From: Methylomonas koyamae
GTDB taxonomy: Bacteria; Pseudomonadota; Gammaproteobacteria; Methylococcales; Methylomonadaceae
Assembly: GCF_019669905.1 (NCBI RefSeq)
Contig: NZ_AP019777.1
Coordinates: forward strand, 1,302,001 to 1,366,000
Length of the DNA: 64,000 nt
Direction: 5' to 3'
Both the position numbers and the translations under genes were made by a program. A model generated the notes under the pieces. That model did no database searches and was not told the origin of the DNA. It worked only from the letters and a program-made list of their open reading frames with translations. Shown piece by piece: positions 21,586-30,459 of this stretch. Position 1 is the stretch's first letter; each line of letters starts with the position of its first letter.

Positions 21586-23214
21586 ATGAAATTGAGTCTA
21601 GCCAGTAAGCCGATTCTGATTGTCGAGGACAATCCGGTGATTCGTAAGTCGATACGCGACATGTTGTACAGCTTGAATGCGGATACGATTACCGAAGCCG
21701 ACAATGGCGTGGCCGCCATCAATGCGATGGCGAAAACCACGTTCGAGATCGTGTTGTGCGATTACAACCTGGGGCCGGGCAAGAACGGCCAGCAGGTGTT
21801 GGAGGAAGCGCGGCACCGCAAGCTGATCGATTACCGCAGTATTTTCATTCTGATCAGTTCCGAACAATCCACCAGCGCGGTATTGGGGGCGATGGACAGC
21901 AAGCCCGACGAATACCTGACCAAACCGTTCAATGCCCAGCAACTGATCAGCCGCCTGAGCCGGCATTTTGCCCGCCGCGATTATCTGGGCGGCATCGAAA
22001 AAGCCATGGCCAAGGGCGATTTGGCGCAGGCGATCCGGCAATGCGATGCGCTGCTGGAGCGCGGCGACGTGAAGATGCGGCTGCATCTGTTGAAAATGCG
22101 CGCCGAACTGGCCATCGCCGCCGGCGATTTCGAATCGGCGCGGCGGATTTACCTGGAGGTGTTGCAGCACCGCGATTTGCCGTGGGCCCGCCTGGGCTTG
22201 GGCATCATCGATTTACAAAACAACAATATCGAACAGGCCATAGCCGGTTTTCAAAGTCTGGTCGCGGAAAATCCGATGTTGATGGAGGGTTACGACTGGC
22301 TGACTCGCGCCTACGAAGCGCTGGACCGGCATCAGGAGGTCGAGCAGGTGTTGCAGCAGGCTTTGGAATTGTCGCCGCAATCGATCTTGCGGCAGAAGAA
22401 GTTCGCCGAAACCGCCGACAAGAACGGCAATCTGGAGGCGGCCGAGAAAGCCTACAAGGCGGCGCTCAAGCTGGGCAAGCACTCGGTGCACCGGTCTTGT
22501 AGCGATTATGCCGGCCTGGCCAAGTTGTACGCCAAAACCAACGCCGGCGAAGAAGCCTTGAAGACCTTGAACGAGATGCGCCAGGAATACGCCAACCAGC
22601 CGGAAGCGGAGCTACGGGCGGCAACGCTGGAAGCCGACCTGTTCCGGGCGCAAGGCGACGACGAGGCGGCGCAGCAGGCTTTGGACAAAGCCTTGGATCT
22701 TTGCGGTCGCTTGGGCAGCAAGGCGCCGCGGGAGTTGCAGTTGGAAGTGGCCCGCTCGTGTTTTTTGAACCAACAGCACGACAAAGCCGAAGCCATCTTG
22801 CATGGCTTGATTCAGAACCATATCGACGACGAGCAATTTCTGAACAATTTGCGGGCCATGCAAAGCGGGGTCGGCATGCATAATTATTCCGAAATTCAGA
22901 TTCAAAAAACCCGGCAGGCCTTGATTGCCACCAATAACAAAGGCGTGGCGCTGTACAAGCAGGGTAAATTCAAGGAGGCGCTGGATTTATTCGAGCAGGC
23001 CATCGCGACGATGCCGGAAAACAAGACCATCATCCTGAATATGTTGAAAATCATTATTCACGACCTGAAAGCGAACCCGGCCGATGCCGACAAGGAGCGC
23101 CGCGCCAGATTGCTGCTCAAGAAGGCCAGGCAATTGGGGGTGGAGCAGCATAAATTGGGGGTGCTGCAAATGGAATTCGGGAAATTGCATCGGCCGGCCG
23201 CGGCCAAGGCGTGA
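21586..23214 (+). CDS. Response regulator with TPR repeats
   Basis: The 542-residue protein has an N-terminal receiver (about 8-125) with Glu14/Asp15, phosphoacceptor Asp59 in LCDYNLG and Lys113 in YLTKPF. It continues with a long array of tetratricopeptide-like helix pairs (about 135-520), for example ARLGLGIIDLQNNNIEQAIAGF and GVALYKQGKFKEALDLFEQA. It has no DNA-binding or enzymatic output domain, so it probably works by protein-protein contact. The next gene is a small histidine kinase-like protein whose start overlaps or abuts its stop, which suggests the two are partners. Confidence 0.9.
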   Translation: MKLSLASKPILIVEDNPVIRKSIRDMLYSLNADTITEADNGVAAINAMAKTTFEIVLCDYNLGPGKNGQQVLEEARHRKLIDYRSIFILISSEQSTSAVLGAMDSKPDEYLTKPFNAQQLISRLSRHFARRDYLGGIEKAMAKGDLAQAIRQCDALLERGDVKMRLHLLKMRAELAIAAGDFESARRIYLEVLQHRDLPWARLGLGIIDLQNNNIEQAIAGFQSLVAENPMLMEGYDWLTRAYEALDRHQEVEQVLQQALELSPQSILRQKKFAETADKNGNLEAAEKAYKAALKLGKHSVHRSCSDYAGLAKLYAKTNAGEEALKTLNEMRQEYANQPEAELRAATLEADLFRAQGDDEAAQQALDKALDLCGRLGSKAPRELQLEVARSCFLNQQHDKAEAILHGLIQNHIDDEQFLNNLRAMQSGVGMHNYSEIQIQKTRQALIATNNKGVALYKQGKFKEALDLFEQAIATMPENKTIILNMLKIIIHDLKANPADADKERRARLLLKKARQLGVEQHKLGVLQMEFGKLHRPAAAKA

Positions 23215-23216
23215 CT

Positions 23217-23900
23217 ATGTCCGGCCGTTTCGATAACGATACGCTGTTTCCGACCATTCTGGCGTTTACCGTACACGACATCAAAAACTCGTTAGGTACG
23301 TTGTTGGAATTGATTCGCCAGTTCTCCGCCAAACTGCAGGGCGAAACCGGCGATTTGGGCCTGTTGGAATTCGAGGCCGCCCGGATTAATCACAGCCTGA
23401 TGCAATTGCTGGTGTTGTATAAAGTGGGCGCCAATAAATTCAGCTTGGCCGTCGACGAATATCCGGCGCTGGATCTGCTGCAGGAAGCCGTGCATCAGCA
23501 GGCGCGGCTGTCGACCTTAAACAATGTCGCATTGCAGGTGGATTGTGCGGACGATCTGCCGGCCTATTGCGATTTCGCCACTATCGCCAATGCCCTGGCC
23601 GCCGTGTTGAACAACGCCTTGCGTTATACTCGGCATGCGGTCTTGGTTTCGGCCGAGCAGGACGGCGGCTATTTGCGCATCGCGATAGAGGACGACGGCG
23701 CCGGTTATCCGCCGCATTTTTTGGCAGCCGATTTGAATAACGCCGCCGACCTGGATTGGGTCAACGGCAATACCGGCTTGGGCCTGTATTTCGTGTCGGT
23801 GATTGCCGGGTTGCACAAAAACGCCGGCCGTTGCGGTTACGTCACGATCGACAATGCGAGCCGGCTGGGCGGAGCCCGGTTTCGGCTGTTTTTGCCTTGA
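23217..23900 (+). CDS. Small histidine kinase without a sensor domain
   Basis: The 227-residue protein is cytoplasmic and starts almost directly at the phosphorylation helix. His20 lies in TVHDIKNSLGTLLE, an H-box of the HDxKN type. The GHKL ATPase part follows: N-box (VLNNALRY), G1 (IEDDGAGY) and G2 (NTGLGLYFV). There is no sensory or membrane segment, so the input must come from a partner, most likely the TPR response regulator just upstream. ATG at 23217 is favoured by AAGG eight bases before it. A GTG at 23211 overlapping the upstream stop is the alternative. Confidence 0.85.
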   Translation: MSGRFDNDTLFPTILAFTVHDIKNSLGTLLELIRQFSAKLQGETGDLGLLEFEAARINHSLMQLLVLYKVGANKFSLAVDEYPALDLLQEAVHQQARLSTLNNVALQVDCADDLPAYCDFATIANALAAVLNNALRYTRHAVLVSAEQDGGYLRIAIEDDGAGYPPHFLAADLNNAADLDWVNGNTGLGLYFVSVIAGLHKNAGRCGYVTIDNASRLGGARFRLFLP

Positions 23901-23975
23901 TGCGGCCGTTACTAAGTTACAATAGCCGATAGTGCGGCTAAGCGCCTTTAAAAACAATCACAAGATCCGTTGCAT

Positions 23976-25046
23976 ATGAGCATTTTAGTCACCGGCGGTG
24001 CCGGGTTTATCGGCAGCAATTTCGTTTTGGACTGGCTGGCGGAAAGCGACGAAACCGTCGTCAATCTGGACAAGCTGACTTACGCCGGCAATCCGGAAAA
24101 TCTGGCTTCGCTGCAAAACGATGCTCGCCACGTGTTCGTGCACGGCGATATCGGCGATTACGATTTGGTCTTGAGTTTGCTGAAGCGGCACCAGGTGCGG
24201 GCTGTGGTCAATTTTGCCGCCGAGTCCCACGTCGACCGCTCGATTCACGGTCCGGAAGATTTTATCCAAACCAATATCGTCGGCAGTTTTCGTTTGCTGG
24301 AAGCGGTCCGCGAATACTGGAACAATCTGGAGCCGGCCGAGCAACAGGCCTTTCGCTTGCTGCACGTTTCGACCGACGAAGTTTACGGCTCGCTGGAAAA
24401 AACCGATCCGCCGTTCGCCGAATCCAACCAATACCAGCCGAACAGCCCGTATTCGGCCAGCAAGGCCGCCAGCGACCATCTGGTCCGCGCTTACCACCAC
24501 ACCTACGGTTTGCCGGTTTTGACCACCAATTGCTCGAACAATTACGGCCCATACCATTTCCCGGAAAAATTGATACCACTCTGCATCCAAAATGCCTTGT
24601 CCGGCAAGCCGCTGCCGATTTACGGCGACGGCCAGCAAATCCGCGACTGGCTGTTCGTCAAAGACCATTGCAGTGCAATTCGGCGGGTATTGGCGGCCGG
24701 CCAGGTGGGCGAGGTCTACAACGTCGGCGGTTGGAACGAGAAAGCCAATCTGGATGTGGTCAACACGCTGTGCGCGATACTCGACGAATTGCAGCCGCGC
24801 CCCGACGGCAAGTCTTACGCGGAGCAAATTACTTACGTCAAGGACCGGCCCGGACACGACCGCCGCTATGCGATCGACGCGACCAAACTGGAGCGGGAAT
24901 TGGGCTGGAAACCGGCCGAAACCTTCGAGACCGGAATTCGCAAAACCGTGCAGTGGTACCTGGATAACCAAGCCTGGGTCAACAATGTGCTGTCCGGCGA
25001 TTACCAGGCTTGGCTGGACAAAAACTACGCCGGGCGGGCCGGGTGA
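23976..25046 (+). CDS. rfbB: dTDP-glucose 4,6-dehydratase
   Basis: RfbB converts dTDP-glucose to dTDP-4-keto-6-deoxyglucose, the second step of dTDP-L-rhamnose synthesis. The 356-residue SDR protein has the NAD motif TGGAGFIG near the start, the catalytic Asp134-Glu135 in STDEVYG and the Tyr159-x3-Lys163 pair in YSASK. The ATG at 23976 gives the usual N-terminus. A weak promoter (TTGATG at 23897, TACAAT at 23918, 15-base spacer) may start the glycan locus here. Its stop overlaps the rfbD start as GTGA, so the two are coupled. Confidence 0.97.
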   Translation: MSILVTGGAGFIGSNFVLDWLAESDETVVNLDKLTYAGNPENLASLQNDARHVFVHGDIGDYDLVLSLLKRHQVRAVVNFAAESHVDRSIHGPEDFIQTNIVGSFRLLEAVREYWNNLEPAEQQAFRLLHVSTDEVYGSLEKTDPPFAESNQYQPNSPYSASKAASDHLVRAYHHTYGLPVLTTNCSNNYGPYHFPEKLIPLCIQNALSGKPLPIYGDGQQIRDWLFVKDHCSAIRRVLAAGQVGEVYNVGGWNEKANLDVVNTLCAILDELQPRPDGKSYAEQITYVKDRPGHDRRYAIDATKLERELGWKPAETFETGIRKTVQWYLDNQAWVNNVLSGDYQAWLDKNYAGRAG

Positions 25047-25939
25047 AAATCTTATTGTTCGGCAAGAACGGCCAGGTCGGCTGGGAGCTGCAGCGCAGTC
25101 TGGCGCCGCTGGGCGAGTTGCTGGCCCTGGACCGCCACGACCGGCACTACTGCGGCGATTTGAGCAATCCGGAAGGCGTCGCGGCAACGGTCCGCGCCGT
25201 GCGGCCGGACGTGGTGGTCAATGCCGCGGCTTACACCGCGGTCGATAAGGCCGAGTCCGAGATCGAACTGGCCAATACCGTAAACTGCGCAGCGCCGCGG
25301 GCGATGGCCGATGCGGCGGCGGCATGCGGCGCCTGGCTGGTCCATTATTCCACCGATTATGTATTCGACGGCAGCGGCAACCGCGCTTGGCGCGAGGACG
25401 ATGCGACCGGGCCGCTGAGCGTCTACGGCCAGACCAAATTGGCCGGGGAATGCGCGATCCAAGCCAGCGCTTGCCGACATTTGATCTTCCGCACCAGTTG
25501 GGTGTATGCCGCGCGCGGTAACAATTTTGCCAAGACTATGCTGCGCCTGGCCCAGGAACGCCAGCAGTTGTCGGTGATAAACGACCAATTCGGCGCGCCG
25601 ACCGGGGCCGAATTGTTGGCCGACGTCGCAGCGCACGCGATCCGCAGCGCATTGCAAGCTCCCGAGCTCGCCGGCGTCTACCATCTAACCGCGGCCGGCG
25701 AGACCAGTTGGTACGAATATGCTCACTTTGCGCTGGATTTCGCCCGCCAGGCCGGTGTCGCACTGAATACGCCGAAGCAGGCCGTCACGGCTATCCCGAC
25801 CAGCGCCTACCAAACGCCGGCCAAGAGGCCGTTGAATTCGCGGTTGAATACCGAGAAATTGCAAACTGCATTCGGTTTCCGCTTGCCGCCCTGGCAGGAC
25901 GGGGTCGAGCGCATGTTGTCCGAATTGTACGGAAGGTAA
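25043..25939 (+). CDS. rfbD: dTDP-4-dehydrorhamnose reductase
   Basis: RfbD carries out the last step, reducing dTDP-4-keto-L-rhamnose to dTDP-L-rhamnose with NAD(P)H. The 298-residue protein begins with GTG at 25043, overlapping the rfbB stop. It contains the GKNGQVGW nucleotide motif, the STDYVFDG stretch and the Tyr-x3-Lys pair in [11 protein letters not shown]. It ends two bases before rfbA. Gene order is rfbB, rfbD, rfbA, with rfbC displaced by an inserted toxin-antitoxin pair. Confidence 0.96.
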   Translation: MKILLFGKNGQVGWELQRSLAPLGELLALDRHDRHYCGDLSNPEGVAATVRAVRPDVVVNAAAYTAVDKAESEIELANTVNCAAPRAMADAAAACGAWLVHYSTDYVFDGSGNRAWREDDATGPLSVYGQTKLAGECAIQASACRHLIFRTSWVYAARGNNFAKTMLRLAQERQQLSVINDQFGAPTGAELLADVAAHAIRSALQAPELAGVYHLTAAGETSWYEYAHFALDFARQAGVALNTPKQAVTAIPTSAYQTPAKRPLNSRLNTEKLQTAFGFRLPPWQDGVERMLSELYGR

Positions 25940-25941
25940 CT

Positions 25942-26826
25942 ATGACTCACCGTAAAGGCATTATTCTGGCCGGAGGTTCCGGTACCCGCTTGTATCCGGT
26001 CACCAAAGCGGTATCGAAGCAGTTACTGCCGATCTACGACAAGCCGATGATTTATTATCCGCTCAGCACGCTGATGCTGGCCGGGATTCGCGACATTCTG
26101 GTGATTTCCACGCCGCAAGATACGCCGTTGTTTCAGCAGTTGCTCGGCGACGGCAGCGATTGGGGTTTGAATTTGCAATACGCCGTGCAACCCAGCCCGG
26201 ACGGCTTGGCGCAGGCTTTTATCATCGGCCGCGATTTTGTCGGTGCCAATCCCAGCGCCTTGGTTTTAGGCGATAATATTTTCTACGGCCACGATTTGTA
26301 TCAGCAATTGCGGACTGCGCACCGGCGGACTTCTGGGGCAACGGTATTTGCTTATCACGTGCAGGACCCGGAACGTTACGGTGTCGTCAGCTTCGACGCC
26401 GAGGGCAAGGCCTTGTCGCTGGAGGAAAAACCGGCGCAGCCGAAAAGCCACTACGCCGTGACCGGCTTGTATTTTTACGATAACCAGGTGGTCGATATCG
26501 CCGCCAATTTGCAGCCGTCGCCGCGTGGCGAGTTGGAGATTACCGACGTCAACCGGGTCTACCTGCAGCAGCAGCAATTGAGTGTCGAGATTATGGGGCG
26601 CGGTTACGCCTGGCTGGATACCGGCACCCACGCCAGCTTGATCGAGGCCAGCAATTTCATCGAAACCATCGAGTCCCGGCAGGGCCTGAAAATTTCCTGC
26701 CCGGAGGAAATTGCCTGGCGTAGCGGCTGGATCGGCGACGAGCAGATCGAAAAATTGGCCAAACCGCTGGCAAAGAACGGTTACGGCCAATATTTGTTGG
26801 GCTTGCTGAACAAGCAGGTTTTTTAG
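25942..26826 (+). CDS. rfbA: Glucose-1-phosphate thymidylyltransferase
   Basis: RfbA makes dTDP-glucose from glucose-1-phosphate and dTTP, the first step of the rhamnose pathway. The 294-residue protein starts [19 protein letters not shown]. It has the pyrophosphorylase signature GGSGTRLxPxT, the [17 protein letters not shown] stretch, and DNIFYGHD with the metal-binding Asp. It follows rfbD by two bases, with GGAAGG as ribosome binding site. The longer frame beginning inside rfbD is not used. Confidence 0.97.
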   Translation: MTHRKGIILAGGSGTRLYPVTKAVSKQLLPIYDKPMIYYPLSTLMLAGIRDILVISTPQDTPLFQQLLGDGSDWGLNLQYAVQPSPDGLAQAFIIGRDFVGANPSALVLGDNIFYGHDLYQQLRTAHRRTSGATVFAYHVQDPERYGVVSFDAEGKALSLEEKPAQPKSHYAVTGLYFYDNQVVDIAANLQPSPRGELEITDVNRVYLQQQQLSVEIMGRGYAWLDTGTHASLIEASNFIETIESRQGLKISCPEEIAWRSGWIGDEQIEKLAKPLAKNGYGQYLLGLLNKQVF

Positions 26827-26856
26827 GATGATTTTTTGCGGCATTGAGCCGAGTCA

Positions 26857-27156
26857 ATGCGTTTGACGATTGAGCAACGCCGGCTCATTCTGGAGACGGT
26901 CAATCGGGTTGCCGGGAAGGGCGTGGATGTTTACCTGTTCGGTTCCAGGCTGGATGACGGGGCTAAGGGCGGCGATGTCGATTTGTTCTTGGAAGCTGAA
27001 AGGCCGGTGTCGTTCCTGCAACGCGCGCAACTGAAATGGCGTTTGGAAGCGATGTTGGGTTTGCCGGTCGATTTGATTTGTAAAACCGGGTGTAACGACG
27101 CGAGTCCGTTTCAGGCCATCGCCAAAAGCCGGGCGGTAAAGTTGGGTAATTGCTGA
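26857..27156 (+). CDS. mntA: MntA-type antitoxin (minimal nucleotidyltransferase)
   Basis: The 99-residue protein is a minimal nucleotidyltransferase. It has Gly29-Ser30 in VYLFGSRLDD, the metal pair Asp40 and Asp42 in GGDVDLF, and a third Asp at 72 in LPVDLIC. Antitoxins of this kind inactivate HepT by adding AMP to a tyrosine. It lies 30 bases after rfbA and its TGA shares a base with the hepT ATG. It is read in the same direction as the rhamnose genes and so may be transcribed with them. Family membership is clear; antitoxin activity is inferred. Confidence 0.88.
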   Translation: MRLTIEQRRLILETVNRVAGKGVDVYLFGSRLDDGAKGGDVDLFLEAERPVSFLQRAQLKWRLEAMLGLPVDLICKTGCNDASPFQAIAKSRAVKLGNC

Positions 27157-27686
27157 TGGCAAAAACGGCTTTGGAGTTACAGAAACAGCATCTGGCCGAA
27201 TTGATTCAAGCAATACAGCGCTGTAGCTATTTTTTGCATGCGTCCAGCGAAAAACTGGATTGGCCCCTCGGCGCCGATCTGTTAGCCGCAAAGAAAAAGG
27301 ATGTTGGCTTGTTCGAAATTTTGGCGGCAATCAACGAACGGTTCGCCAAGTTGCAGGATACCTTGGCTGCCGCGATGCGGCATGCGTCGTTGTTAGCGGG
27401 CGAGCCCAGCGATAATTTTCTTAAGGTTTTGAGTTTTTACGAAAAAATGGGAGTGATAGAATCGCTGGAAGTCTGGCAATTATGTCGAGCTACGCGCAAT
27501 TTGGCCGCACACGATTACGAAACCGATTATTTCGAGATTGCCGAACACTTTAACTCGCTTTACGAACTAAGCCCAACCCTGTATCGAACCGCCGGCCGCT
27601 TTGTCGCCTATTGCCGAGACACTTTAGCCATCGAAGCCAATGCCGATGATTTTTCTCTCGACTTCAGCGCCATCGCCGATATCTAA
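27156..27686 (+). CDS. hepT: HepT-like toxin (HEPN ribonuclease)
   Basis: The 176-residue helical protein contains the HEPN toxin motif Rx4HxY as Arg114-NLAA-His119-Asp-Tyr121 in ATRNLAAHDY. The Arg and His form the ribonuclease site, and the Tyr is the residue modified by MntA in characterised pairs. It is longer than typical HepT proteins (about 130-150 residues), with extra helices at the N-terminus. The ATG at 27156 overlaps the mntA stop by one base. It is followed 31 bases later by rfbC, so the pair splits the rhamnose operon. Confidence 0.88.
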   Translation: MAKTALELQKQHLAELIQAIQRCSYFLHASSEKLDWPLGADLLAAKKKDVGLFEILAAINERFAKLQDTLAAAMRHASLLAGEPSDNFLKVLSFYEKMGVIESLEVWQLCRATRNLAAHDYETDYFEIAEHFNSLYELSPTLYRTAGRFVAYCRDTLAIEANADDFSLDFSAIADI

Positions 27687-27717
27687 TCTTTGACGATTTG
27701 ACCAATAACAGTAAGCC

Positions 27718-28266
27718 ATGCAAGCCACCCGTCTAGCCATTCCCGATGTCGTACTATTCGCGCCTAAAGTGTTCGGCGACGAGCGCGGCTTTTTTTTCGA
27801 AAGCTTCAACGCAAGGTTGTTCAGAGAATTGACCGGAGCCGAGGCCAACTTTGTGCAGGATAACCATTCCAAGTCGCAAAAGGGCGTATTGCGCGGCTTG
27901 CATTACCAACTGCAGCCGATGGCCCAGGGCAAGCTGGTTCGGGTCGTGCAGGGCGAGGTATTCGACGTTGCGGTGGATATCCGGAAAAGCTCGCCGACGT
28001 TTGGGCTATGGGTCGGCGAAATATTGTCTGCCGACAACAAGCGGCAAATGTGGATTCCGGAAGGCTTTGCCCACGGTTTCGTTACGTTGTCCGACACTGC
28101 GGAATTCCTGTATAAAACCACCAATTACTATGCGCCCGAGTACGAGCGGTCTATTGCCTGGAACGACGCGGCGGTGAAGGTGAATTGGCCTTATAGCGGT
28201 GTGCCGGTTTTGTCCGGAAAGGATCAAGCCGCCGTGCCATTGGCCGAGGCCGAGCTATTCGCTTAA
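27718..28266 (+). CDS. rfbC: dTDP-4-dehydrorhamnose 3,5-epimerase
   Basis: RfbC epimerises dTDP-4-keto-6-deoxyglucose at C3 and C5, step three of rhamnose synthesis. The 182-residue cupin protein contains GDERGFFFESF, the catalytic His in VLRGLHYQ, VRVVQGEVFDVAVDIR and the Tyr/Asp-rich PEYERSIAWND. It is full length (typical 180-185). It completes the rhamnose set begun by rfbBDA and is separated from them only by the MntA-HepT pair. Confidence 0.96.
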   Translation: MQATRLAIPDVVLFAPKVFGDERGFFFESFNARLFRELTGAEANFVQDNHSKSQKGVLRGLHYQLQPMAQGKLVRVVQGEVFDVAVDIRKSSPTFGLWVGEILSADNKRQMWIPEGFAHGFVTLSDTAEFLYKTTNYYAPEYERSIAWNDAAVKVNWPYSGVPVLSGKDQAAVPLAEAELFA

Positions 28267-28268
28267 AC

Positions 28269-28283
28269 CCGGCCGGCGGCCGG
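28269..28283 (+). terminator. GC-rich hairpin between rfbC and pseB
   Basis: CCGGCC and GGCCGG pair around GGC just after the rfbC stop. A T-run appears 16 bases later (CTTTTTTG), too far for a classical terminator. It may reduce read-through into the pse genes. Confidence 0.3.
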
Positions 28284-28309
28284 CGTTATAAAACTCTTTT
28301 TTGATTAAT

Positions 28310-29308
28310 ATGCTTCGCGATAAAACCATACTGATTACCGGTGGTACCGGTTCTTTCGGCCATACTTTCGTGCCGTTGACCTTGGCCAAATACAATCCGC
28401 GCCGCTTGGTGATTTTTTCCCGCGATGAAATGAAACAGTGGGAAATGGCAAAATTGTACGGCGACAACCCGCGCGTCCGCTTTTTCATCGGCGACGTGCG
28501 CGATAAAGACCGCTTGGCCAGGGCCTTGAACGGTATCGATTACGTCGTTCACGCTGCGGCGACCAAAATCGTGCCGACTGCGGAATACAATCCGTTCGAA
28601 TGCGTCAAGACCAACATCATCGGTGCGATGAACCTGATCGACGCCTGTATCGACCAGGGCGTGAAACGGGTGGTAGCGTTGTCGACCGATAAAGCCAGCA
28701 GTCCGGCCAATCTGTACGGCGCGACCAAACTGGCCTCCGATAAGTTGTTCGTTGCCGGCAATTCGTACTCCGGCAAAAACGAAACTCGGTTTGCCGTGGT
28801 GCGTTACGGCAACGTGATGGGCTCGCGCGGTTCGGTGATTCCGTTTTTCCAATCCATCGCCCACAAAGGCGTACTACCGATTACCGATGTCCGGATGACC
28901 CGCTTCATGATCACGCTGGAGCAAGGCGTTGATTTGGTCTGGCGTGCCTTCGACGACATGGTCGGCGGTGAAATTTACGTCAAAAAAATCCCGTCGATGA
29001 ATATCGTCGATATCGCCCGTGCCGTGGCTCCCGATGCGCAGCACGAAATTGTCGGCATTCGCCCCGGCGAAAAACTGCACGAACAAATGATAGGGTTGGA
29101 AGATGCGCCTTACACCTACGAATACGACGATTACTACAAAATTCTGCCGGCGATTCATAACTGGAGTTCCGACCCCGAGCGTATCAACCGGGGCGTGCGG
29201 GTTGCCCCGGATTTTGTCTATTGCTCCGATAACAACACGGAATGGATGAGCGTGGCCGAGTTGCAGGCTTGGCTGGAACAAAACCGCGATAAAGTCGGCA
29301 AAATATGA
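28310..29308 (+). CDS. pseB: UDP-GlcNAc 4,6-dehydratase, inverting (PseB)
   Basis: PseB starts pseudaminic acid synthesis by converting UDP-GlcNAc to a 4-keto-6-deoxy-L-altrose-type sugar with inversion at C5. The 332-residue SDR protein starts MLRDKTILITGGTGSFG, has STDKASSP with the Asp-Lys active pair of this subfamily and the Tyr-x3-Lys pair in NLYGATKLASD. ATG at 28310 is chosen; an upstream TTG at 28301 has no better signal and neither has a strong ribosome binding site. Its stop overlaps pseC (ATGA). It opens the nonulosonate block. Confidence 0.95.
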   Translation: MLRDKTILITGGTGSFGHTFVPLTLAKYNPRRLVIFSRDEMKQWEMAKLYGDNPRVRFFIGDVRDKDRLARALNGIDYVVHAAATKIVPTAEYNPFECVKTNIIGAMNLIDACIDQGVKRVVALSTDKASSPANLYGATKLASDKLFVAGNSYSGKNETRFAVVRYGNVMGSRGSVIPFFQSIAHKGVLPITDVRMTRFMITLEQGVDLVWRAFDDMVGGEIYVKKIPSMNIVDIARAVAPDAQHEIVGIRPGEKLHEQMIGLEDAPYTYEYDDYYKILPAIHNWSSDPERINRGVRVAPDFVYCSDNNTEWMSVAELQAWLEQNRDKVGKI

Positions 29309-30459
29309 CCGAGTTTATTCCCTACGGCCGCCAGGATATCGGCGCCGCCGACATTCAGGCGGTCATCAATGTCTTGCAATCCGATTTTCTGACCCAAGGC
29401 CCGGCCGTGCCGGCTTTCGAAACCGCGGTCGCCAATTATTGCGGCGCGCGCTATGCGTTCGCCGCGAACAGTGCGACCTCGGCCTTGCATATCGCCTGTC
29501 TGGCTCTGGGCGTCGGTCCGGGCGATCTGGTCTGGACCAGCCCGATCACCTTCGTCGCCAGCGCCAATTGCGCGTTGTATTGCGGTGCTACTGTCGATTT
29601 CGTCGATATCGACCCGCGCACTTATAACCTCAGCGTCACGGCATTGGCAGAAAAACTGCAAGCGGCCGAGCGCAGCGGGAGGCTGCCCAAAGTGGTGATT
29701 CCGGTGCATCTGTGCGGGCAATCCTGCGAGATGGCGGCGATTCATGCCTTAAGCGAACAGTACGGCTTTAAAATCATCGAAGATGCCTCGCATGCGATCG
29801 GCGGAAAATACCGGGACCAGCCGATCGGCAATTGCCGTTATTCCGATATCACCGTATTCAGTTTTCATCCGGTCAAGATCATCACGACCGCCGAGGGCGG
29901 TATGGCCTTGACCAACGATGCCGAGTTGGCGGAGAAGTTGGCCCTGTTGCGCAGCCACGGCATCACCCGCGACCCGTCGCAAATGACGCATCAGGCGGAC
30001 GGACCCTGGTATTACCAACAGATCGCGCTCGGTTACAACTATCGCATGACCGATATTCAGGCCGCGCTCGGATTGAGCCAGTTATCGCGGCTGGAGCAAT
30101 TCGTGAAAAACCGGCACCACTTGGCGGCGCGTTACGACAGCTCGTTGTCGGCGTTGCCGGTCGGCATACCTTGGCAGCACCCGGACAACTATTCCGCGTT
30201 GCATCTGTACCCGATTACGGTTCCAGACAACATTAGATTGACCGTGTTCGAAGGCTTGCGCGCAGCCGGTATCGGCGTCAATGTGCATTACATCCCGGTG
30301 CATTTGCAGCCCTATTACCGGAAGCTGGGTTTCCAACCGGGAGACTTTCCGGAAGCGGAGCGTTATTACCGCGCAGCAATTAGCCTACCGCTCTATGCGA
30401 CCTTGACCGAAGCCAACCAAGACCGCGTCGTCGCAGCGCTGAGCGAACAATTGCAATGA
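29305..30459 (+). CDS. pseC: UDP-4-amino-4,6-dideoxy-sugar aminotransferase (PseC)
   Basis: PseC adds an amino group at C4 of the PseB product using glutamate and PLP. The 384-residue DegT/DnrJ/EryC1-type protein has the PLP lysine Lys191 in SFHPVKIITTAEGG, IPVHLCGQSCEM and EDASHAIGGKY before it, and GYNYRMTDIQAALGLSQL near residue 250. The start overlaps the pseB stop and its own stop overlaps the next gene as ATGA, so three genes are chained by four-base overlaps. Confidence 0.96.
   Translation: MTEFIPYGRQDIGAADIQAVINVLQSDFLTQGPAVPAFETAVANYCGARYAFAANSATSALHIACLALGVGPGDLVWTSPITFVASANCALYCGATVDFVDIDPRTYNLSVTALAEKLQAAERSGRLPKVVIPVHLCGQSCEMAAIHALSEQYGFKIIEDASHAIGGKYRDQPIGNCRYSDITVFSFHPVKIITTAEGGMALTNDAELAEKLALLRSHGITRDPSQMTHQADGPWYYQQIALGYNYRMTDIQAALGLSQLSRLEQFVKNRHHLAARYDSSLSALPVGIPWQHPDNYSALHLYPITVPDNIRLTVFEGLRAAGIGVNVHYIPVHLQPYYRKLGFQPGDFPEAERYYRAAISLPLYATLTEANQDRVVAALSEQLQ

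Noticed and set aside
23985..25187. Long minus-strand frame of 400 codons opposite rfbB and rfbD
   Set aside because: The high GC of the real genes keeps the opposite frame open; the plus strand carries all the enzyme motifs.
27691..28266. Second toxin-antitoxin gene beside hepT
   Set aside because: The following gene is clearly rfbC by its cupin motifs.
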